DNA of 64,000 nucleotides from Pedobacter punctiformis (lineage in GTDB: Bacteria > Bacteroidota > Bacteroidia > Sphingobacteriales > Sphingobacteriaceae): the NCBI RefSeq assembly GCF_027213715.1, contig NZ_JAPWGM010000005.1, positions 62,001 through 126,000 on the forward strand, written 5' to 3'. How positions within the stretch are numbered: position 1 is the stretch's first letter; every line of letters begins with the position of its first letter. The notes beneath the pieces are model-generated. The model did no database searches and was not told the origin of the DNA. It saw only the letters and a list, made by a program, of their open reading frames with translations. The translations under genes were made by a program, and so were the position numbers. Positions 1 through 10,051 of the stretch are shown in pieces.

Positions 1-530
1 TATTTAGTAAGGAGGGCTTAGAAATTCTACAGGAATTTAAAGCCATTTATGAAACCATCGGGTATCCTTGCTATGAGGTTTCTGCACTTAAAGGAATCAA
101 TATACCTGTTATTCAGGAATTAATTACCAATAAGATTACCCTCATTTCCGGCCATTCCGGTGTTGGAAAATCCAGTTTAATTAATGCGCTTTTACCTGAT
201 CGTGATTTAAGAACAGGTGAAGTTTCTGACTGGAGTGATAAAGGGCAGCACACCACAACTTTTGCAGAGATGTTTGAATTGCCGCAAGGTGGTTTTATTG
301 TAGATACACCCGGAATCAGAGAACTGGGTGTTATTGATATCGAAAAAGAAGAACTGGGCCATTTCTTTCCTGAAATCTTTAAAACTTCTCATAATTGCCG
401 TTTTAACAACTGCCGTCATGTTAACGAGCCTGGCTGCGCTGTTTTAGAGGCCGTTAACGAAGGTGAAATTGCGGTTTCGAGATACGAAAGCTATTTGAGC
501 ATTTATCATGGAAACGACACCAGGCATTAA
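1..530 (+). CDS. rsgA: Ribosome small subunit-dependent GTPase A, 3' part
   Basis: The open frame enters from the left edge (first full codon at position 3), so the N-terminal OB-fold domain is missing. What remains is the end of the circularly permuted GTPase domain: the P-loop GHSGVGKS near 150-173, the G3 motif DTPGIRE near 303, and a C-terminal zinc-binding region with NCRFNNCRH and a later Cys. RsgA is a late 30S assembly GTPase that helps check the decoding centre before subunits join; that role is family knowledge. No terminator is visible downstream, only a short heptamer repeat before the next gene. Confidence 0.95.
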   Translation, partial: FSKEGLEILQEFKAIYETIGYPCYEVSALKGINIPVIQELITNKITLISGHSGVGKSSLINALLPDRDLRTGEVSDWSDKGQHTTTFAEMFELPQGGFIVDTPGIRELGVIDIEKEELGHFFPEIFKTSHNCRFNNCRHVNEPGCAVLEAVNEGEIAVSRYESYLSIYHGNDTRH

Positions 531-533
531 TGG

Positions 534-556
534 AGTCAGAAGTCGGAAGTCCGAAG
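534..556. repeat. Short heptamer tandem repeat, 3.3 copies
   Basis: Three consecutive 7-mers AGTCAGA, AGTCGGA, AGTCCGA plus AG form an (AGTCnGA) array starting four bases after the rsgA stop. Only the fifth base varies. Tandem heptamers of this look recur in intergenic DNA of Bacteroidota (from memory). Confidence 0.7.
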
Positions 557-629
557 ATATGGTGTGATAGAACACCTCTTAATTGAACCAACGAATTATA
601 TTAAAAACCTTTGCTTAAAAAATAAAGAA

Positions 630-1580
630 ATGAAATTCAAATTAGGAGATTTTGTTCGTTTTGTTGATGAAAAACGGGAGGGATATGTAACCAAAATTAT
701 CGATAACCAAACTTTGGGCGTAACAGATAGTGATGGCTTCGAAATTCCGGTTGCAGTAAGTAATTTAACTTCGGTGCATGGTCATGGATCAGTTGCTGAA
801 GACGAAGATACACCAAAACCAATTGCAGTGAATGTACCTGCAATAAATAAAATCGAAAACGGGATTTACCTTGCTGTAGCTACAGATGATAAGGTTGGTA
901 ACGTAGTCCATTTTCATTTGCAAAATCAAACCCCAACTATTTTACTTACAAGTTTAACAACCGGGCGTAAAGATAAATATGCGGGTGCTTTTTATGGCAT
1001 GCTCGAAGCACATCAATCAACTTTAGTTTATTCTGCTTCTATTCCCGATCTGGATATCTGGCCTGAATTTAATTTTCAGTTTTTAATGTTTAGCAAAGCT
1101 GATGTTAAACCTGCAGAACCTTTAGTAGTAAAAAAGAAATTCAGGGCAAAAGATTTTAGCACCGATCAGAAAGAATTGCCACAATTGAAACATAAAGGTT
1201 GGTTAATCAGACTGGATGAGCAAGCTCCGGTTATTGATGCTCAAAAGTTAAAGGAAAGCTTTTATAAATCTGCTGCCCAAGAGAAAACGGTCAATGTCCC
1301 TGAAAAGGAAATTGATTTACATATTGAAAAGTTAAGAGATGACCATCATTTTTTAGAGGCTGATGAAATGCTTCAAATTCAGCTGGCTCATTTTCAAAAT
1401 GCTTTAGATGCGGCTATTGTTCATCATTTTGACAAAATTATTTTTATCCATGGGAGTGGAAACGGAACATTAAGGGATAAAATTCATAAACTCATCAGCA
1501 AAAATCCACATATAAAAACCTACATGGACGCCCGCAAAGAAAAATTTGGGTATGGTGCTACAGAAGTTATCTTTAAATAA
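630..1580 (+). CDS. DUF2027 and Smr domain protein
   Basis: 316 residues from the ATG at 630, which begins MKFKLGDFVRF behind an A-rich leader. An in-frame GTG at 564 would only add an atypical extension. The N-terminal half looks like the Bacteroidota DUF2027 module: an SH3-like start (GDFVRFVDEKREGYV) and then a beta-rich region. The C-terminal 90 residues form an Smr domain, with DLH near residue 228 and IHGSGNGTLRDKI near 272-284. Smr domains are DNA or RNA nicking endonuclease or binding modules, as in MutS2. No MutS ATPase is attached here, so the role is probably nucleic-acid linked but undefined. Confidence 0.85.
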   Translation: MKFKLGDFVRFVDEKREGYVTKIIDNQTLGVTDSDGFEIPVAVSNLTSVHGHGSVAEDEDTPKPIAVNVPAINKIENGIYLAVATDDKVGNVVHFHLQNQTPTILLTSLTTGRKDKYAGAFYGMLEAHQSTLVYSASIPDLDIWPEFNFQFLMFSKADVKPAEPLVVKKKFRAKDFSTDQKELPQLKHKGWLIRLDEQAPVIDAQKLKESFYKSAAQEKTVNVPEKEIDLHIEKLRDDHHFLEADEMLQIQLAHFQNALDAAIVHHFDKIIFIHGSGNGTLRDKIHKLISKNPHIKTYMDARKEKFGYGATEVIFK

Positions 1581-1609
1581 GATAAGCATCTCAATGAGGT
1601 GCGGTTATC
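1581..1609 (+). terminator. Possible hairpin after the Smr gene
   Basis: GCATCTC (1586-1592) and GAGGTGC (1596-1602) pair around a 3-nt loop with one G-T wobble. Outer GATAA and TTATC can extend the stem past a 2-nt bulge. There is no clear T-tract, so rho-independent termination is uncertain. Confidence 0.35.
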
Positions 1610-1725
1610 TATAACATGATGTGATTAACCGGCAAATGCGAAAAAGCTTAAGAAATTGAGGTATGCTTTTTGCGATAATCAAATTTCTTTTTATAAAAGA
1701 TTAAAACTAGCTTTGCCGCTAATTA

Positions 1726-2025
1726 ATGAAACACCTCGTTACCATATCGCTTGTATTTTTTAGCTTAACACATTTGGCAAAAGCCGAACGTGTTGAAGGG
1801 CTGAGGATATTAAATGAATATTGTAAAGAACACAAAATCAGTGTAAATACCACTGGTGAAACCTCTGTTCAGCTTAATGAACACCGTAATCCTTATCTTT
1901 TATCCTACACCAGACTTGCTTTAATTGGTACTCAACCTCAATTAAAAACTGCAAAATATGTAAGTGTAAATCAGGTTATTGCCGATTTAACGATTAGGAA
2001 AAAACCAAAGAACAACAGCCCCTAG
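1726..2025 (+). CDS. Small secreted protein of unknown function
   Basis: 99 residues starting with a likely signal peptide (MKHLVTISLVFFSLTHLAKA), so a mature protein of about 79 residues is expected in the periplasm or outside. I recognise no family. The mature part is polar and basic at its end (IRKKPKNNSP), with one Cys (EYCKEH) and no repeats. It stands alone between the Smr gene and secA. Its coding status rests on the continuous frame and the plausible signal peptide. Confidence 0.55.
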   Translation: MKHLVTISLVFFSLTHLAKAERVEGLRILNEYCKEHKISVNTTGETSVQLNEHRNPYLLSYTRLALIGTQPQLKTAKYVSVNQVIADLTIRKKPKNNSP

Positions 2026-2163
2026 TTGTCTTTTCTCAAAAGGTCTTTTATAAGATTTTGAAGCCCATTTTATACTTGCAACTGCCAAACTGACTTGCAA
2101 AGAGTGGTGGCGTGGTTGTTGTAACACACCAATTTTTTAATAATAAATACGATTTAAAATATA

Positions 2164-5100
2164 ATGTTAGGATTTTTAGCCAAGATTTTCGGAAGTAAAT
2201 CAGAAAGAGATATAAAGAGCATACAGCCACTGGTTGTTAAAATAAATGAAGAATATGCTAAGCTTTCTTCAATAGATAATGATGAGCTGCGTGCTAAAAC
2301 AATAGAGTTTAAAGGTAGAATTTCTACTTTTTTAAGCAATATAGATGCAAAAATTACAGCATTGAAAGTTGATGCCGAAAGTGAAGAATTAGATCTTCAC
2401 CAAAAAACAGCATTGTACGATCAGGTTGATGCATTGGGTAAAGAACGCGATGCTGAACTGGAAAAAGTACTTTTGGAAATTCTTCCGGAAGCATTTGCTG
2501 TGATTAAAGAAACTTCCCGCCGCTTAAGCGAAAACGACTTTTTAGAAGTAACCGCAACTCAGTTTGACCGCGATTATGCTGCACGTAAAAACAATGTTAA
2601 AATTGTTGGCGATAAAGCACAATGGGCCAATAAATGGGATGCTGCGGGTACCGAAGTGGCCTGGAACATGGTACACTACGATGTACAGTTAATTGGTGGT
2701 ATTGTTTTACACAGTGGTAAAATTGCCGAAATGGCTACCGGTGAGGGTAAAACCCTTGTAAGTACATTGCCGGCATATTTAAATGCTTTAGCTGGTCAGG
2801 GAGTTCACATCGTTACCGTGAATGATTACCTTGCCCGCCGTGATAGTGAGTGGAACGGTCCTTTATTCGAGTTTCATGGTTTAAGCGTAGATTGTATTGA
2901 TAAACACGAGCCAAACTCTGAAGAAAGAAGAAAAGCTTACGCTGCGGATATCACTTACGGAACAAATAATGAGTTCGGTTTTGATTACCTGCGTGACAAT
3001 ATGTCGCAGACGCCAGATCAACTGGTGCAGCGCAAATTGCATTTTGCAATGGTGGATGAGGTCGATTCAGTTTTAATTGATGATGCACGTACTCCTTTAA
3101 TTATTTCTGGCCCTATTCCACACGGCGATCAGCACGAATTTTATGAGTTAAAGCCACGTATTGAGCGTTTGGTTAATGCACAAAAAGCATATGTTACCCA
3201 GGCTTTAAATGAAGCCAAAAAATTAATCAACGCTGGTAACTCCGGAACGGAAGAAGGCGAAGGCGGTTTAGCATTATTACGTGCTTATCGCGGTTTGCCA
3301 AAAAATAAAGCTTTAATTAAATTTTTAAGTGAAAGTGGTGTTCGTGGTTTATTGTTAAAAACAGAAAATCACTATATGGCAGATCAATCTAAGAATATGC
3401 CTAAGGTAGATTCGGAACTGTTCTTCTATATCGATGAAAAAAATAACCAGGTAGAATTAACGGAAAAAGGTATTGAATTAATTACCCAATCTGGAGAAGA
3501 CCCTCATTTCTTCGTATTACCTGATGTAGGTACTGAAGTAGCCGAGTTAGAGAAATCTGACCTTCCTTTGGAAGAAAAAGTAATTACAAAAGATGCTTTG
3601 ATGCGTGATTATTCTGTTAAAGCAGAGCGTATTCACTCGGTAAATCAATTGCTAAAAGCTTATACTTTATTCGAGATTGATGTTGAATACATTATTGATG
3701 AAGGCAAAATTAAAATCGTTGATGAGCAAACCGGTCGTATTATGGATGGTCGCCGTTACTCAGACGGTTTACACCAGGCAATTGAGGCTAAAGAAAATGT
3801 TAAAGTTGAAGATGCTACGCAAACTTATGCAACGGTAACACTTCAAAACTATTTCCGTATGTACCACAAACTTTGCGGTATGACGGGTACTGCAACTACA
3901 GAAGCAGGTGAGTTTTGGTCTATTTATAAATTAGACGTAGTTGAAATTCCAACCAACAGAAATATTTCAAGAAGAGATGAACAGGATTACGTTTACCGTA
4001 CTGTTCGTGAAAAATACAATGCAGTTGCAGCAGAAATTCAATTTTTGGTTTTCCCATATTCACATTACGAAACAGAGTATGAGTTAGACAAAGAAGGAAA
4101 TGCAAAACAAAAAGATGGTAAGCCAATTGTTAGATACGATGCTACGGGCAGAGCGGTACCTAAGCTTGATGCGAAAGGTGCGTTAATTCCAGCAGTTAAT
4201 CCCCAAACAGGTGAGTTGGAGCCAAAAGCAGGTCGCCCGGTATTGGTGGGTACCACATCAGTAGAAATTTCGGAATTATTAAGCCGTATGCTTAAACTTC
4301 GTGGAATTAAACACAATGTATTAAATGCTAAAATGCACCAGAAAGAAGCCGACATCGTTGCTGAAGCTGGTCAGGCAGGTACGGTAACCATTGCAACCAA
4401 TATGGCTGGTCGTGGTACGGATATTAAATTAGGTGCAGGTGTTAAAGAAGCAGGTGGTTTAGCCATTGTGGGTACCGAGCGTCACGAATCCCGTCGTGTC
4501 GACAGACAGTTACGTGGTCGTGCAGGTCGTCAGGGTGATCCGGGTTCATCTCAGTTCTTCGTTTCATTAGAAGATAATTTAATGCGTTTATTTGGTTCAG
4601 AGCGTATTTCTGGCATCATGGTTCGTATGGGTATTGAAGATGGCGAAGTAATTCAGCACTCTATGATTACCAAATCTATTGAGCGTGCCCAAAAGAAAGT
4701 AGAAGAAAATAACTTTGGTATCCGTAAACGTTTATTGGAGTACGATGATGTGATGAACTCACAACGTACGGTTATTTATACTAAACGTAAAAATGCCTTA
4801 TTCGGCGAGCGTTTGGATGTAGATATGAACAATATGGTTTTCGATGTTGCTGAAGATATCGTTACCGAGTATAAACAGGAAGCAAACTACGACGGCTTTA
4901 AATTAGAGGTGATTAAAAACTTCTCATTTGATACCGCCATTACTGAGAAAGAATTTTCATCATCAAACATTACGCAGTTAACTGAGCAATTATTTGATGA
5001 AGCTGAATCATTCTATGCCCGTAAATCAGATGCAATTATCCAGCAATCATTACCGGTTTTAAAACAGGTTTTTGAAGAACGTGGTAATCATATCGAACAA

Positions 5101-5640
5101 ATTGTTGTTCCTTTTACTGACGGTATCCGCGGAATCCAGGTTGCTGTAGATTTAAAGAAAGCAATTGATAATAAAGGAAAAGAAGTGGTTCGTTCATTCG
5201 AAAAAACAATTGTTCTGGCCTTAATTGATGACAACTGGAAAGAGCATTTACGTGAAATGGACGATTTAAAACAATCAGTTCAAAATGCAGTTTACGAACA
5301 AAAAGATCCATTGGTTATTTATAAAATGGAAGCTTTTAACTTATTTAAAAGCATGCTGAATGCCGTGAATAAAGAAGTTGTAAGTTTCTTATATAAAGGT
5401 GGTATTCCGGTACAGCAGGAAGCTGAGCAAGTTAGAGAAGCTCCGGCACCACAAAAACAACCTAAGTTACAAACAACCAAACAAGAGTTTGGAAGAGAAG
5501 AACCTGGTGTTGAATTTGGCGATACCCGTGAAGCAGTTCCTCAGCAGCCGATTCGCAAAGAAGCAACCGTTGGCCGTAACGAACCTTGCCCTTGTGGTAG
5601 CGGTAAGAAATACAAGAATTGCCACGGAGCGAATTTGTAA
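2164..5640 (+). CDS. secA: Preprotein translocase ATPase SecA
   Basis: 1158 residues, longer than the roughly 900 of E. coli SecA. Walker A GEGKT lies near residue 193, the [13 protein letters not shown] motif near 298, and motifs [11 protein letters not shown] and [12 protein letters not shown] follow in the second helicase domain. The tail ends in the SecB/phospholipid-binding zinc motif [13 protein letters not shown] near 1141. It drives Sec-dependent export of unfolded proteins through SecYEG. The extra length comes partly from a segment around 310-450 and a hydrophilic insert around 630-690 ([16 protein letters not shown]), probably lineage-typical. An imperfect -7 box TATACTTG is at 2071. 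The gene is monocistronic, with a strong terminator behind it. Confidence 0.98.
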   Translation: MLGFLAKIFGSKSERDIKSIQPLVVKINEEYAKLSSIDNDELRAKTIEFKGRISTFLSNIDAKITALKVDAESEELDLHQKTALYDQVDALGKERDAELEKVLLEILPEAFAVIKETSRRLSENDFLEVTATQFDRDYAARKNNVKIVGDKAQWANKWDAAGTEVAWNMVHYDVQLIGGIVLHSGKIAEMATGEGKTLVSTLPAYLNALAGQGVHIVTVNDYLARRDSEWNGPLFEFHGLSVDCIDKHEPNSEERRKAYAADITYGTNNEFGFDYLRDNMSQTPDQLVQRKLHFAMVDEVDSVLIDDARTPLIISGPIPHGDQHEFYELKPRIERLVNAQKAYVTQALNEAKKLINAGNSGTEEGEGGLALLRAYRGLPKNKALIKFLSESGVRGLLLKTENHYMADQSKNMPKVDSELFFYIDEKNNQVELTEKGIELITQSGEDPHFFVLPDVGTEVAELEKSDLPLEEKVITKDALMRDYSVKAERIHSVNQLLKAYTLFEIDVEYIIDEGKIKIVDEQTGRIMDGRRYSDGLHQAIEAKENVKVEDATQTYATVTLQNYFRMYHKLCGMTGTATTEAGEFWSIYKLDVVEIPTNRNISRRDEQDYVYRTVREKYNAVAAEIQFLVFPYSHYETEYELDKEGNAKQKDGKPIVRYDATGRAVPKLDAKGALIPAVNPQTGELEPKAGRPVLVGTTSVEISELLSRMLKLRGIKHNVLNAKMHQKEADIVAEAGQAGTVTIATNMAGRGTDIKLGAGVKEAGGLAIVGTERHESRRVDRQLRGRAGRQGDPGSSQFFVSLEDNLMRLFGSERISGIMVRMGIEDGEVIQHSMITKSIERAQKKVEENNFGIRKRLLEYDDVMNSQRTVIYTKRKNALFGERLDVDMNNMVFDVAEDIVTEYKQEANYDGFKLEVIKNFSFDTAITEKEFSSSNITQLTEQLFDEAESFYARKSDAIIQQSLPVLKQVFEERGNHIEQIVVPFTDGIRGIQVAVDLKKAIDNKGKEVVRSFEKTIVLALIDDNWKEHLREMDDLKQSVQNAVYEQKDPLVIYKMEAFNLFKSMLNAVNKEVVSFLYKGGIPVQQEAEQVREAPAPQKQPKLQTTKQEFGREEPGVEFGDTREAVPQQPIRKEATVGRNEPCPCGSGKKYKNCHGANL

Positions 5641-5655
5641 TTTGCTTAACCCATA

Positions 5656-5697
5656 AAGAATGCCGAATTTTGCAAGAAGTTCGGCATTCTTGTTTTT
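5656..5697 (+). terminator. Rho-independent terminator of secA
   Basis: Perfect 12-bp stem AAGAATGCCGAA (5656-5667) and TTCGGCATTCTT (5680-5691), 12-nt loop, followed by GTTTTT. Confidence 0.9.
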
Positions 5698-5730
5698 AAA
5701 ACATTTTTGCATGCCGGATGTAATACCATC

Positions 5731-6171
5731 ATGAAAACAATTTACGTACTAATATTTAGCCTGCTTCTTTTTAAAGCCTCTTTTGCCCAAAAAGGAGAAG
5801 TAACCGTTATAAAAGATCCTTTAATTGATAGTTTAATTGCTAAAAGAATCGAAGTTTACAAATCATCCGGAGAAGTTAAACCCAATAAGGCTATTGTTTC
5901 TTCCTATGGCTACCGGGTGCAGATTTTTTATGGATCGGACCGGAGAGAAGTTTTTAATGAACAAGCCCGGTTTAAGAACAGTTATCCAAAGGTAAATACC
6001 TATATCGTTTATAAAGAGCCGAATTACTATATACGCGTTGGAGATTTCAGAACAAGACTGGAAGCACAACGGTTAATGAATGAACTCAGACCAAATTTCC
6101 CTACATTATTTATTTTCAGGGAGAAAATTAATGCACCCAATTTAGATACCACCACTGATGATCAAAGATAA
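5731..6171 (+). CDS. SPOR domain protein
   Basis: 146 residues from the ATG at 5731. A TTG at 5707 would put eight residues in front of the signal peptide (MKTIYVLIFSLLLFKASFAQ). After a short linker, residues about 60-135 look like a SPOR fold (YRVQIFYGSDRREV, then YYIRVGDFRTRLEAQRLMNEL). SPOR domains bind denuded glycan strands of septal peptidoglycan, so a cell-wall or division role is likely; the cognate partner is unknown. The stop overlaps the start of the M20 gene by 14 bp, which suggests co-translation. A -7-like CATTTTTG sits at 5702-5709, just behind the secA terminator. Confidence 0.85.
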   Translation: MKTIYVLIFSLLLFKASFAQKGEVTVIKDPLIDSLIAKRIEVYKSSGEVKPNKAIVSSYGYRVQIFYGSDRREVFNEQARFKNSYPKVNTYIVYKEPNYYIRVGDFRTRLEAQRLMNELRPNFPTLFIFREKINAPNLDTTTDDQR

Positions 6172-7342
6172 AATTAAAGATTTAGCCGGAACCATTTTTA
6201 ACGATGTTGTCGGTTATCGCCGCCATATTCATTCCAATCCCGAACTATCATTTAAAGAATTTGAAACCTCTTTGTTCATAAAAGAAAAGTTAACTAAATG
6301 GGGTATTGAATTTATCGATTGTGCCAATACAGGAGTAGTTGGGTTAATCAAAGGAAATAAACCTTCTGAAAAAGTAATTGCCTTGCGTGCAGATATGGAC
6401 GCTTTGCCTATACATGAGGCCAATGATAAGCCTTACCGCTCAAAAAATCAAGGAATAATGCATGCATGCGGACATGATGTGCACAGTTCTTCACTTTTGG
6501 GTACTGCTTATATTCTTAATCAGCTTAAAGACGATTTCGGTGGAACTATTAAATTAATTTTCCAGCCGGCAGAAGAATTATTGCCAGGAGGCGCAAGCAT
6601 CATGATTAAAGAAGGTGTGTTGGAAAACCCTAAACCTGATACAATTGTTGGTCAACACGTAATGCCTTTGATTGATGCAGGTAAAGTTGGTTTCCGTTCA
6701 GGTATTTATATGGCTTCAACGGATGAATTATATGTTACCGTAACCGGAAAAGGCGGCCATGGTGCACAACCACATCAAAATATTGACCCTGTTGTAATTG
6801 CTTCTCATATTATTATTGCGCTACAACAAATTGTTAGCCGCAATGCAGATCCCCGCCTACCATCCGTTTTATCTTTTGGTAAAGTTATTGCCAATGGTGC
6901 CACCAATATTATTCCTAACGAAGTTAAAATTGAAGGTACTTTCAGAACGCTTGACGAAAACTGGCGTGCTGAAGCGCATGTGCGCATGAAGAAAATGGCA
7001 GAAGGCATGGCCGAGAGCATGGGCGGAAGCTGCGACTTCGATATTCATAAAGGTTATCCGTTTTTAATTAATGAAGAAAAACTGACGGCAAATGCCAGAA
7101 GTTTTGCAGAAGACTTTTTAGGTAAGGAAAATGTAATTGATCTGGATATTTGGATGGCTGCAGAAGATTTTTCTTTTTACTCACAAGTAACGGATGCTTG
7201 TTTTTACCGCTTAGGGACAGGAAATGCGGCAAAAGATACGCAGCATTCGGTACACACACCAAAGTTTGATATAGATGAAGATGCACTTAAAATATCAACC
7301 GGTTTAATGGCTTACATTGCAGTAAAACAATTAGGCAATTAA
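6158..7342 (+). CDS. M20 family amidohydrolase, cytoplasmic paralogue
   Basis: 394 residues. Metal-binding motifs of the M20D (hippurate hydrolase / N-acyl-amino-acid amidohydrolase) group are present: LRADMDALPIHE, HACGHDVHSS near 105-114, FQPAEE near 137 and GQHVMP near 166. A dimerisation domain begins about residue 185 (GKGGHGAQPH). These enzymes hydrolyse N-acyl amino acids, with a Cys and His/Glu side chains binding two metals. No signal peptide is seen, unlike the paralogue at 21642-22946. The start lies within the SPOR gene. The exact substrate cannot be read. Confidence 0.92.
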   Translation: MIKDKIKDLAGTIFNDVVGYRRHIHSNPELSFKEFETSLFIKEKLTKWGIEFIDCANTGVVGLIKGNKPSEKVIALRADMDALPIHEANDKPYRSKNQGIMHACGHDVHSSSLLGTAYILNQLKDDFGGTIKLIFQPAEELLPGGASIMIKEGVLENPKPDTIVGQHVMPLIDAGKVGFRSGIYMASTDELYVTVTGKGGHGAQPHQNIDPVVIASHIIIALQQIVSRNADPRLPSVLSFGKVIANGATNIIPNEVKIEGTFRTLDENWRAEAHVRMKKMAEGMAESMGGSCDFDIHKGYPFLINEEKLTANARSFAEDFLGKENVIDLDIWMAAEDFSFYSQVTDACFYRLGTGNAAKDTQHSVHTPKFDIDEDALKISTGLMAYIAVKQLGN

Positions 7343-7348
7343 TGTAAT

Positions 7349-7393
7349 GGTAAGGCTGAATAAGTAAATCATTAATAACTGTTCTGCCTTACC
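7349..7393 (+). terminator. Possible long-loop hairpin after the M20 gene
   Basis: GGTAAGGC (7349-7356) and GCCTTACC (7386-7393) are perfect inverted repeats about 29 nt apart, extendable by GAA/TTC past a T-T mismatch. There is no strong T-tract. Confidence 0.3.
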
Positions 7394-7420
7394 TCAAACA
7401 ATTCCATTTTCCTTTGGCTT

Positions 7421-7428
7421 TATTTTTG
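7421..7428 (+). promoter_or_regulatory. Bacteroidota -7 promoter box
   Basis: TATTTTTG matches TAnnTTTG, 15 bp before the ATG at 7444. A clear -33 TTTG at the usual spacing is not seen. It lies downstream of the in-frame TTG at 7414 and so favours the ATG start. Confidence 0.5.
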
Positions 7429-7443
7429 TATTTAGACAAGCAC

Positions 7444-8391
7444 ATGAAAAAAATATTTTTGTTTCTATTATTAACGCCACTCTTTTTCAAAGGTTATAGT
7501 CAGGAAATTAATCGTTTCAATCCCGATACCATAAAAACGATAACGCTTGATTCTACGGTAAACATTAAGGCCGAGCGCTTAAATATCGAAACTTTTATCA
7601 ATGCCATTATAAACGATACTACTTTTTATCAGTCTTTCAGAGATATGAAACGTTATAGTTTTATTGCAGAAAACCGCATTTATACCTATGATAAAAAGAA
7701 TAAGGTAGATGGCCGTATTTATCGAAAACTTAGGCACAACAATAGTGGCCCTTATAAAATAGAATACCTGGTTAAGCAGGATACCGGCAAAGTTTTTAAG
7801 AAAAACGGTAAGTATCAGTTGTATACTGTAGAAATGTTTGATTACATTTTTATGAATGCCTACAGTACTGATTTCGTGAAAAATGCACCAATGGATGGCA
7901 AAAAAGGTGGCACTACAAATGAAGGATATAAAGAAAAACTTAAAACCTTAATTTTTAATCCCGGTCGCCCGGTAAAAGGCATTCCATTTATTGGCAGCAA
8001 AACCGAAATTTTTACGGCTAATATGCGCCAGTATTATGATTATGGATTTACCAGTGGAACTTATCTGGATTCTATCCCCGTTTACAGGTTTAAGGTTTCT
8101 GTTAAGCCAGAATTAAGCAGCTGGACAAAAGACGGAATCATGATTAAAGAACTGGTGACCATTTTCGATAAACGTAATTTTAATATTCTTGGTCGTTATG
8201 TAGACATGAAATACAGCAATATGCTGTTTGATTTTGATGTACAAATGAACATTGAAATGGGCTACTTTGGCGAAGATAAACTGCCCACAAAAATTACCTA
8301 TCAGGGAAACTGGAACGTGCCGCTTAAAAAAGAGGAAAGAGCAAGTTTTCTGATTTTGCATAAAGATTATAAGCTGGAGAAGACCAAATAA
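7444..8391 (+). CDS. Secreted protein of unknown function
   Basis: 315 residues from the ATG at 7444, with a typical signal peptide (MKKIFLFLLLTPLFFKGYSQ). The mature part is beta-rich, with alternating aromatic and charged residues (NRIYTYDKKNKVDGRIYRKL; YFGEDKLPTKITYQGNW). The pattern of successive strands with a final FLILHKDYKL is reminiscent of lipoprotein-carrier or outer-membrane lipoprotein-sorting folds, but this is only an impression. There is no lipobox, catalytic motif or membrane segment after the signal. A promoter box lies just upstream and a separate gene follows, so it is probably monocistronic. Confidence 0.75.
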   Translation: MKKIFLFLLLTPLFFKGYSQEINRFNPDTIKTITLDSTVNIKAERLNIETFINAIINDTTFYQSFRDMKRYSFIAENRIYTYDKKNKVDGRIYRKLRHNNSGPYKIEYLVKQDTGKVFKKNGKYQLYTVEMFDYIFMNAYSTDFVKNAPMDGKKGGTTNEGYKEKLKTLIFNPGRPVKGIPFIGSKTEIFTANMRQYYDYGFTSGTYLDSIPVYRFKVSVKPELSSWTKDGIMIKELVTIFDKRNFNILGRYVDMKYSNMLFDFDVQMNIEMGYFGEDKLPTKITYQGNWNVPLKKEERASFLILHKDYKLEKTK

Positions 8392-8450
8392 GGATTTAAT
8401 AAGGGCTAAAAGATTTATTATCTTTAAACGTTTTAATTAAATCTCAATCC

Positions 8451-10028
8451 ATGTATTCACGCCATTCCTTAAAAATAAATTTATTTTTTGCTTTAATTGC
8501 CTTTTCAATTAGCGGTTTAAAAGCGCAGGTATTAACTTCAAAGCAAATTGACAGCATTTCTGAAAAGGTTTTAACAACTTTCGATGTTCCTGGATTAGCA
8601 GTTGCGATAGTAAAAGATGGAAAAGTTATTCATGCTAAAGGTTATGGCGTTCGTTCCTTAAAATCGGCCCAAAAAGTTGATGAAAATACTCTTTTCGGGA
8701 TTGCATCCAACACTAAAGCATTTACCGCTGCAGGATTGGCTATACTAATAGATGAGAAGAAATTAACCTGGGATACAAAGGTTACCGATGTCATTCCGGA
8801 GTTTAAAATGTTCGATCCCTATGTTACTGCCGAATTTACCATCAGAGATTTGCTTTCGCACAGAAGTGGTTTAGGTTTGGGCGCTGGCGATTTAATGATC
8901 TGGCCGGATTCTTCGACCGTTTCTAAAAAACAAATCATCCATAATTTAAGGTATTTAAAACCGGTTTCGAGTTTCCGTACCAAATGGGATTACGATAATT
9001 TATTGTATATCGTAGCCGGAGAGGTGATAGAGCGGGTTGGCGGAATGAAATATGAAGATTTTATCGAAACCAGAATTATGCAGCCATTGGGCATGACCAA
9101 AAGTGCCTTGTCGTTTAACCGTTTAAAGGATAAAACCAATATTATCGATGCTCATGCTCCGGTAAATGGCAAAATTACAGCTATCCCTAAAGATTTTACT
9201 GAAAACAGCAATGCTGCGGGGGGAATCAATACCAGCGTTAACGATTTGAGTAAATGGGTAATTACACAGCTTAATGGTGGTAAGTATGGCGAAAAATTAG
9301 ATAAAACTTTATTCAGCCGGTCTGCACAAAACCAAATGTGGACTTTACACAGCATTATTCCGGCTGGAAAAGGTTTATATAACAGGCATTTCTTTGGTTA
9401 TGGTTTGGGTTGGTTTTTGAGTGATGAAAAAGGAAATCTTGTTGCAGAACATACGGGTGGTTTAGCCGGGATGGTAAGTGAAGTAACTTTAATTCCTGAA
9501 ATGAAATTAGGGATTATCGTTTTAACCAACCAACAGGCTGGCGGTGCATTTAGTGCCATTACGCAATCAATTAAAGATGGATATTACGGCGTGACTGGAA
9601 AAGACAGGATTACCGAGCAGGTTCAGAATGTAAAAGCGGAAGTGGATTACGCAAAAAAAGTAACAGATAAAATTTGGGGAGATATTGCTGCCGAACAAAA
9701 AAACGTTACAAATAAAGTAGAAACGAAAAAGTATTCAGGAACCTATTCTGATATTTGGTTTGGCGAAGCAATCATTAGCGAGCAGAATGGCAAAATGCAT
9801 TTTCAGGCTAAAAATTCTCCGAAATTAAAGGGAGATATGGTTTACTATAAAGGAAATACTTTCATTGTAAAATGGTATGACAGAAGTTTGGATGCCGACG
9901 CTTTTGTCAATTTCTCATTGGATAACGATGCAATTCCAAATGGATTTAAAATGGAAGCGATTTCGCCTTTAACCGATTTTAGTTTTGATTTTCAGGATCT
10001 TGATTTTAAGAAAAATGACCAGAAATAA
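8451..10028 (+). CDS. Serine beta-lactamase-like hydrolase with C-terminal DUF3471-like domain
   Basis: 525 residues with a signal peptide ending near GLKAQ. The class C beta-lactamase/PBP fold shows all three motifs: SxxK as SNTK at 86-89, YxN as YDN near 181, and HTG near 333 in place of KTG. Residues about 420-520 form a separate beta-rich tail (KKYSGTYSDIWFGEAIISEQ) like DUF3471. Such proteins are D-aminopeptidases, esterases or peptidoglycan DD-peptidases of the periplasm; true beta-lactam resistance is not implied. The GDSL esterase follows 23 bp downstream and may be co-transcribed. An imperfect -7 box TATCTTTA is at 8419. Confidence 0.9.
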   Translation: MYSRHSLKINLFFALIAFSISGLKAQVLTSKQIDSISEKVLTTFDVPGLAVAIVKDGKVIHAKGYGVRSLKSAQKVDENTLFGIASNTKAFTAAGLAILIDEKKLTWDTKVTDVIPEFKMFDPYVTAEFTIRDLLSHRSGLGLGAGDLMIWPDSSTVSKKQIIHNLRYLKPVSSFRTKWDYDNLLYIVAGEVIERVGGMKYEDFIETRIMQPLGMTKSALSFNRLKDKTNIIDAHAPVNGKITAIPKDFTENSNAAGGINTSVNDLSKWVITQLNGGKYGEKLDKTLFSRSAQNQMWTLHSIIPAGKGLYNRHFFGYGLGWFLSDEKGNLVAEHTGGLAGMVSEVTLIPEMKLGIIVLTNQQAGGAFSAITQSIKDGYYGVTGKDRITEQVQNVKAEVDYAKKVTDKIWGDIAAEQKNVTNKVETKKYSGTYSDIWFGEAIISEQNGKMHFQAKNSPKLKGDMVYYKGNTFIVKWYDRSLDADAFVNFSLDNDAIPNGFKMEAISPLTDFSFDFQDLDFKKNDQK

Positions 10029-10051
10029 TTGAACCACAAAGAATATAAATT

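Noticed and set aside
564..629. GTG start extending the Smr protein by 22 residues
   Set aside because: The extension has no family character, and the ATG at 630 begins with the expected GDFVRF segment behind an A-rich leader.
8451..10028. Serine hydrolase as a beta-lactamase resistance gene
   Set aside because: It has HTG instead of KTG and a DUF3471-like tail, as in esterase or peptidase relatives; resistance cannot be claimed.
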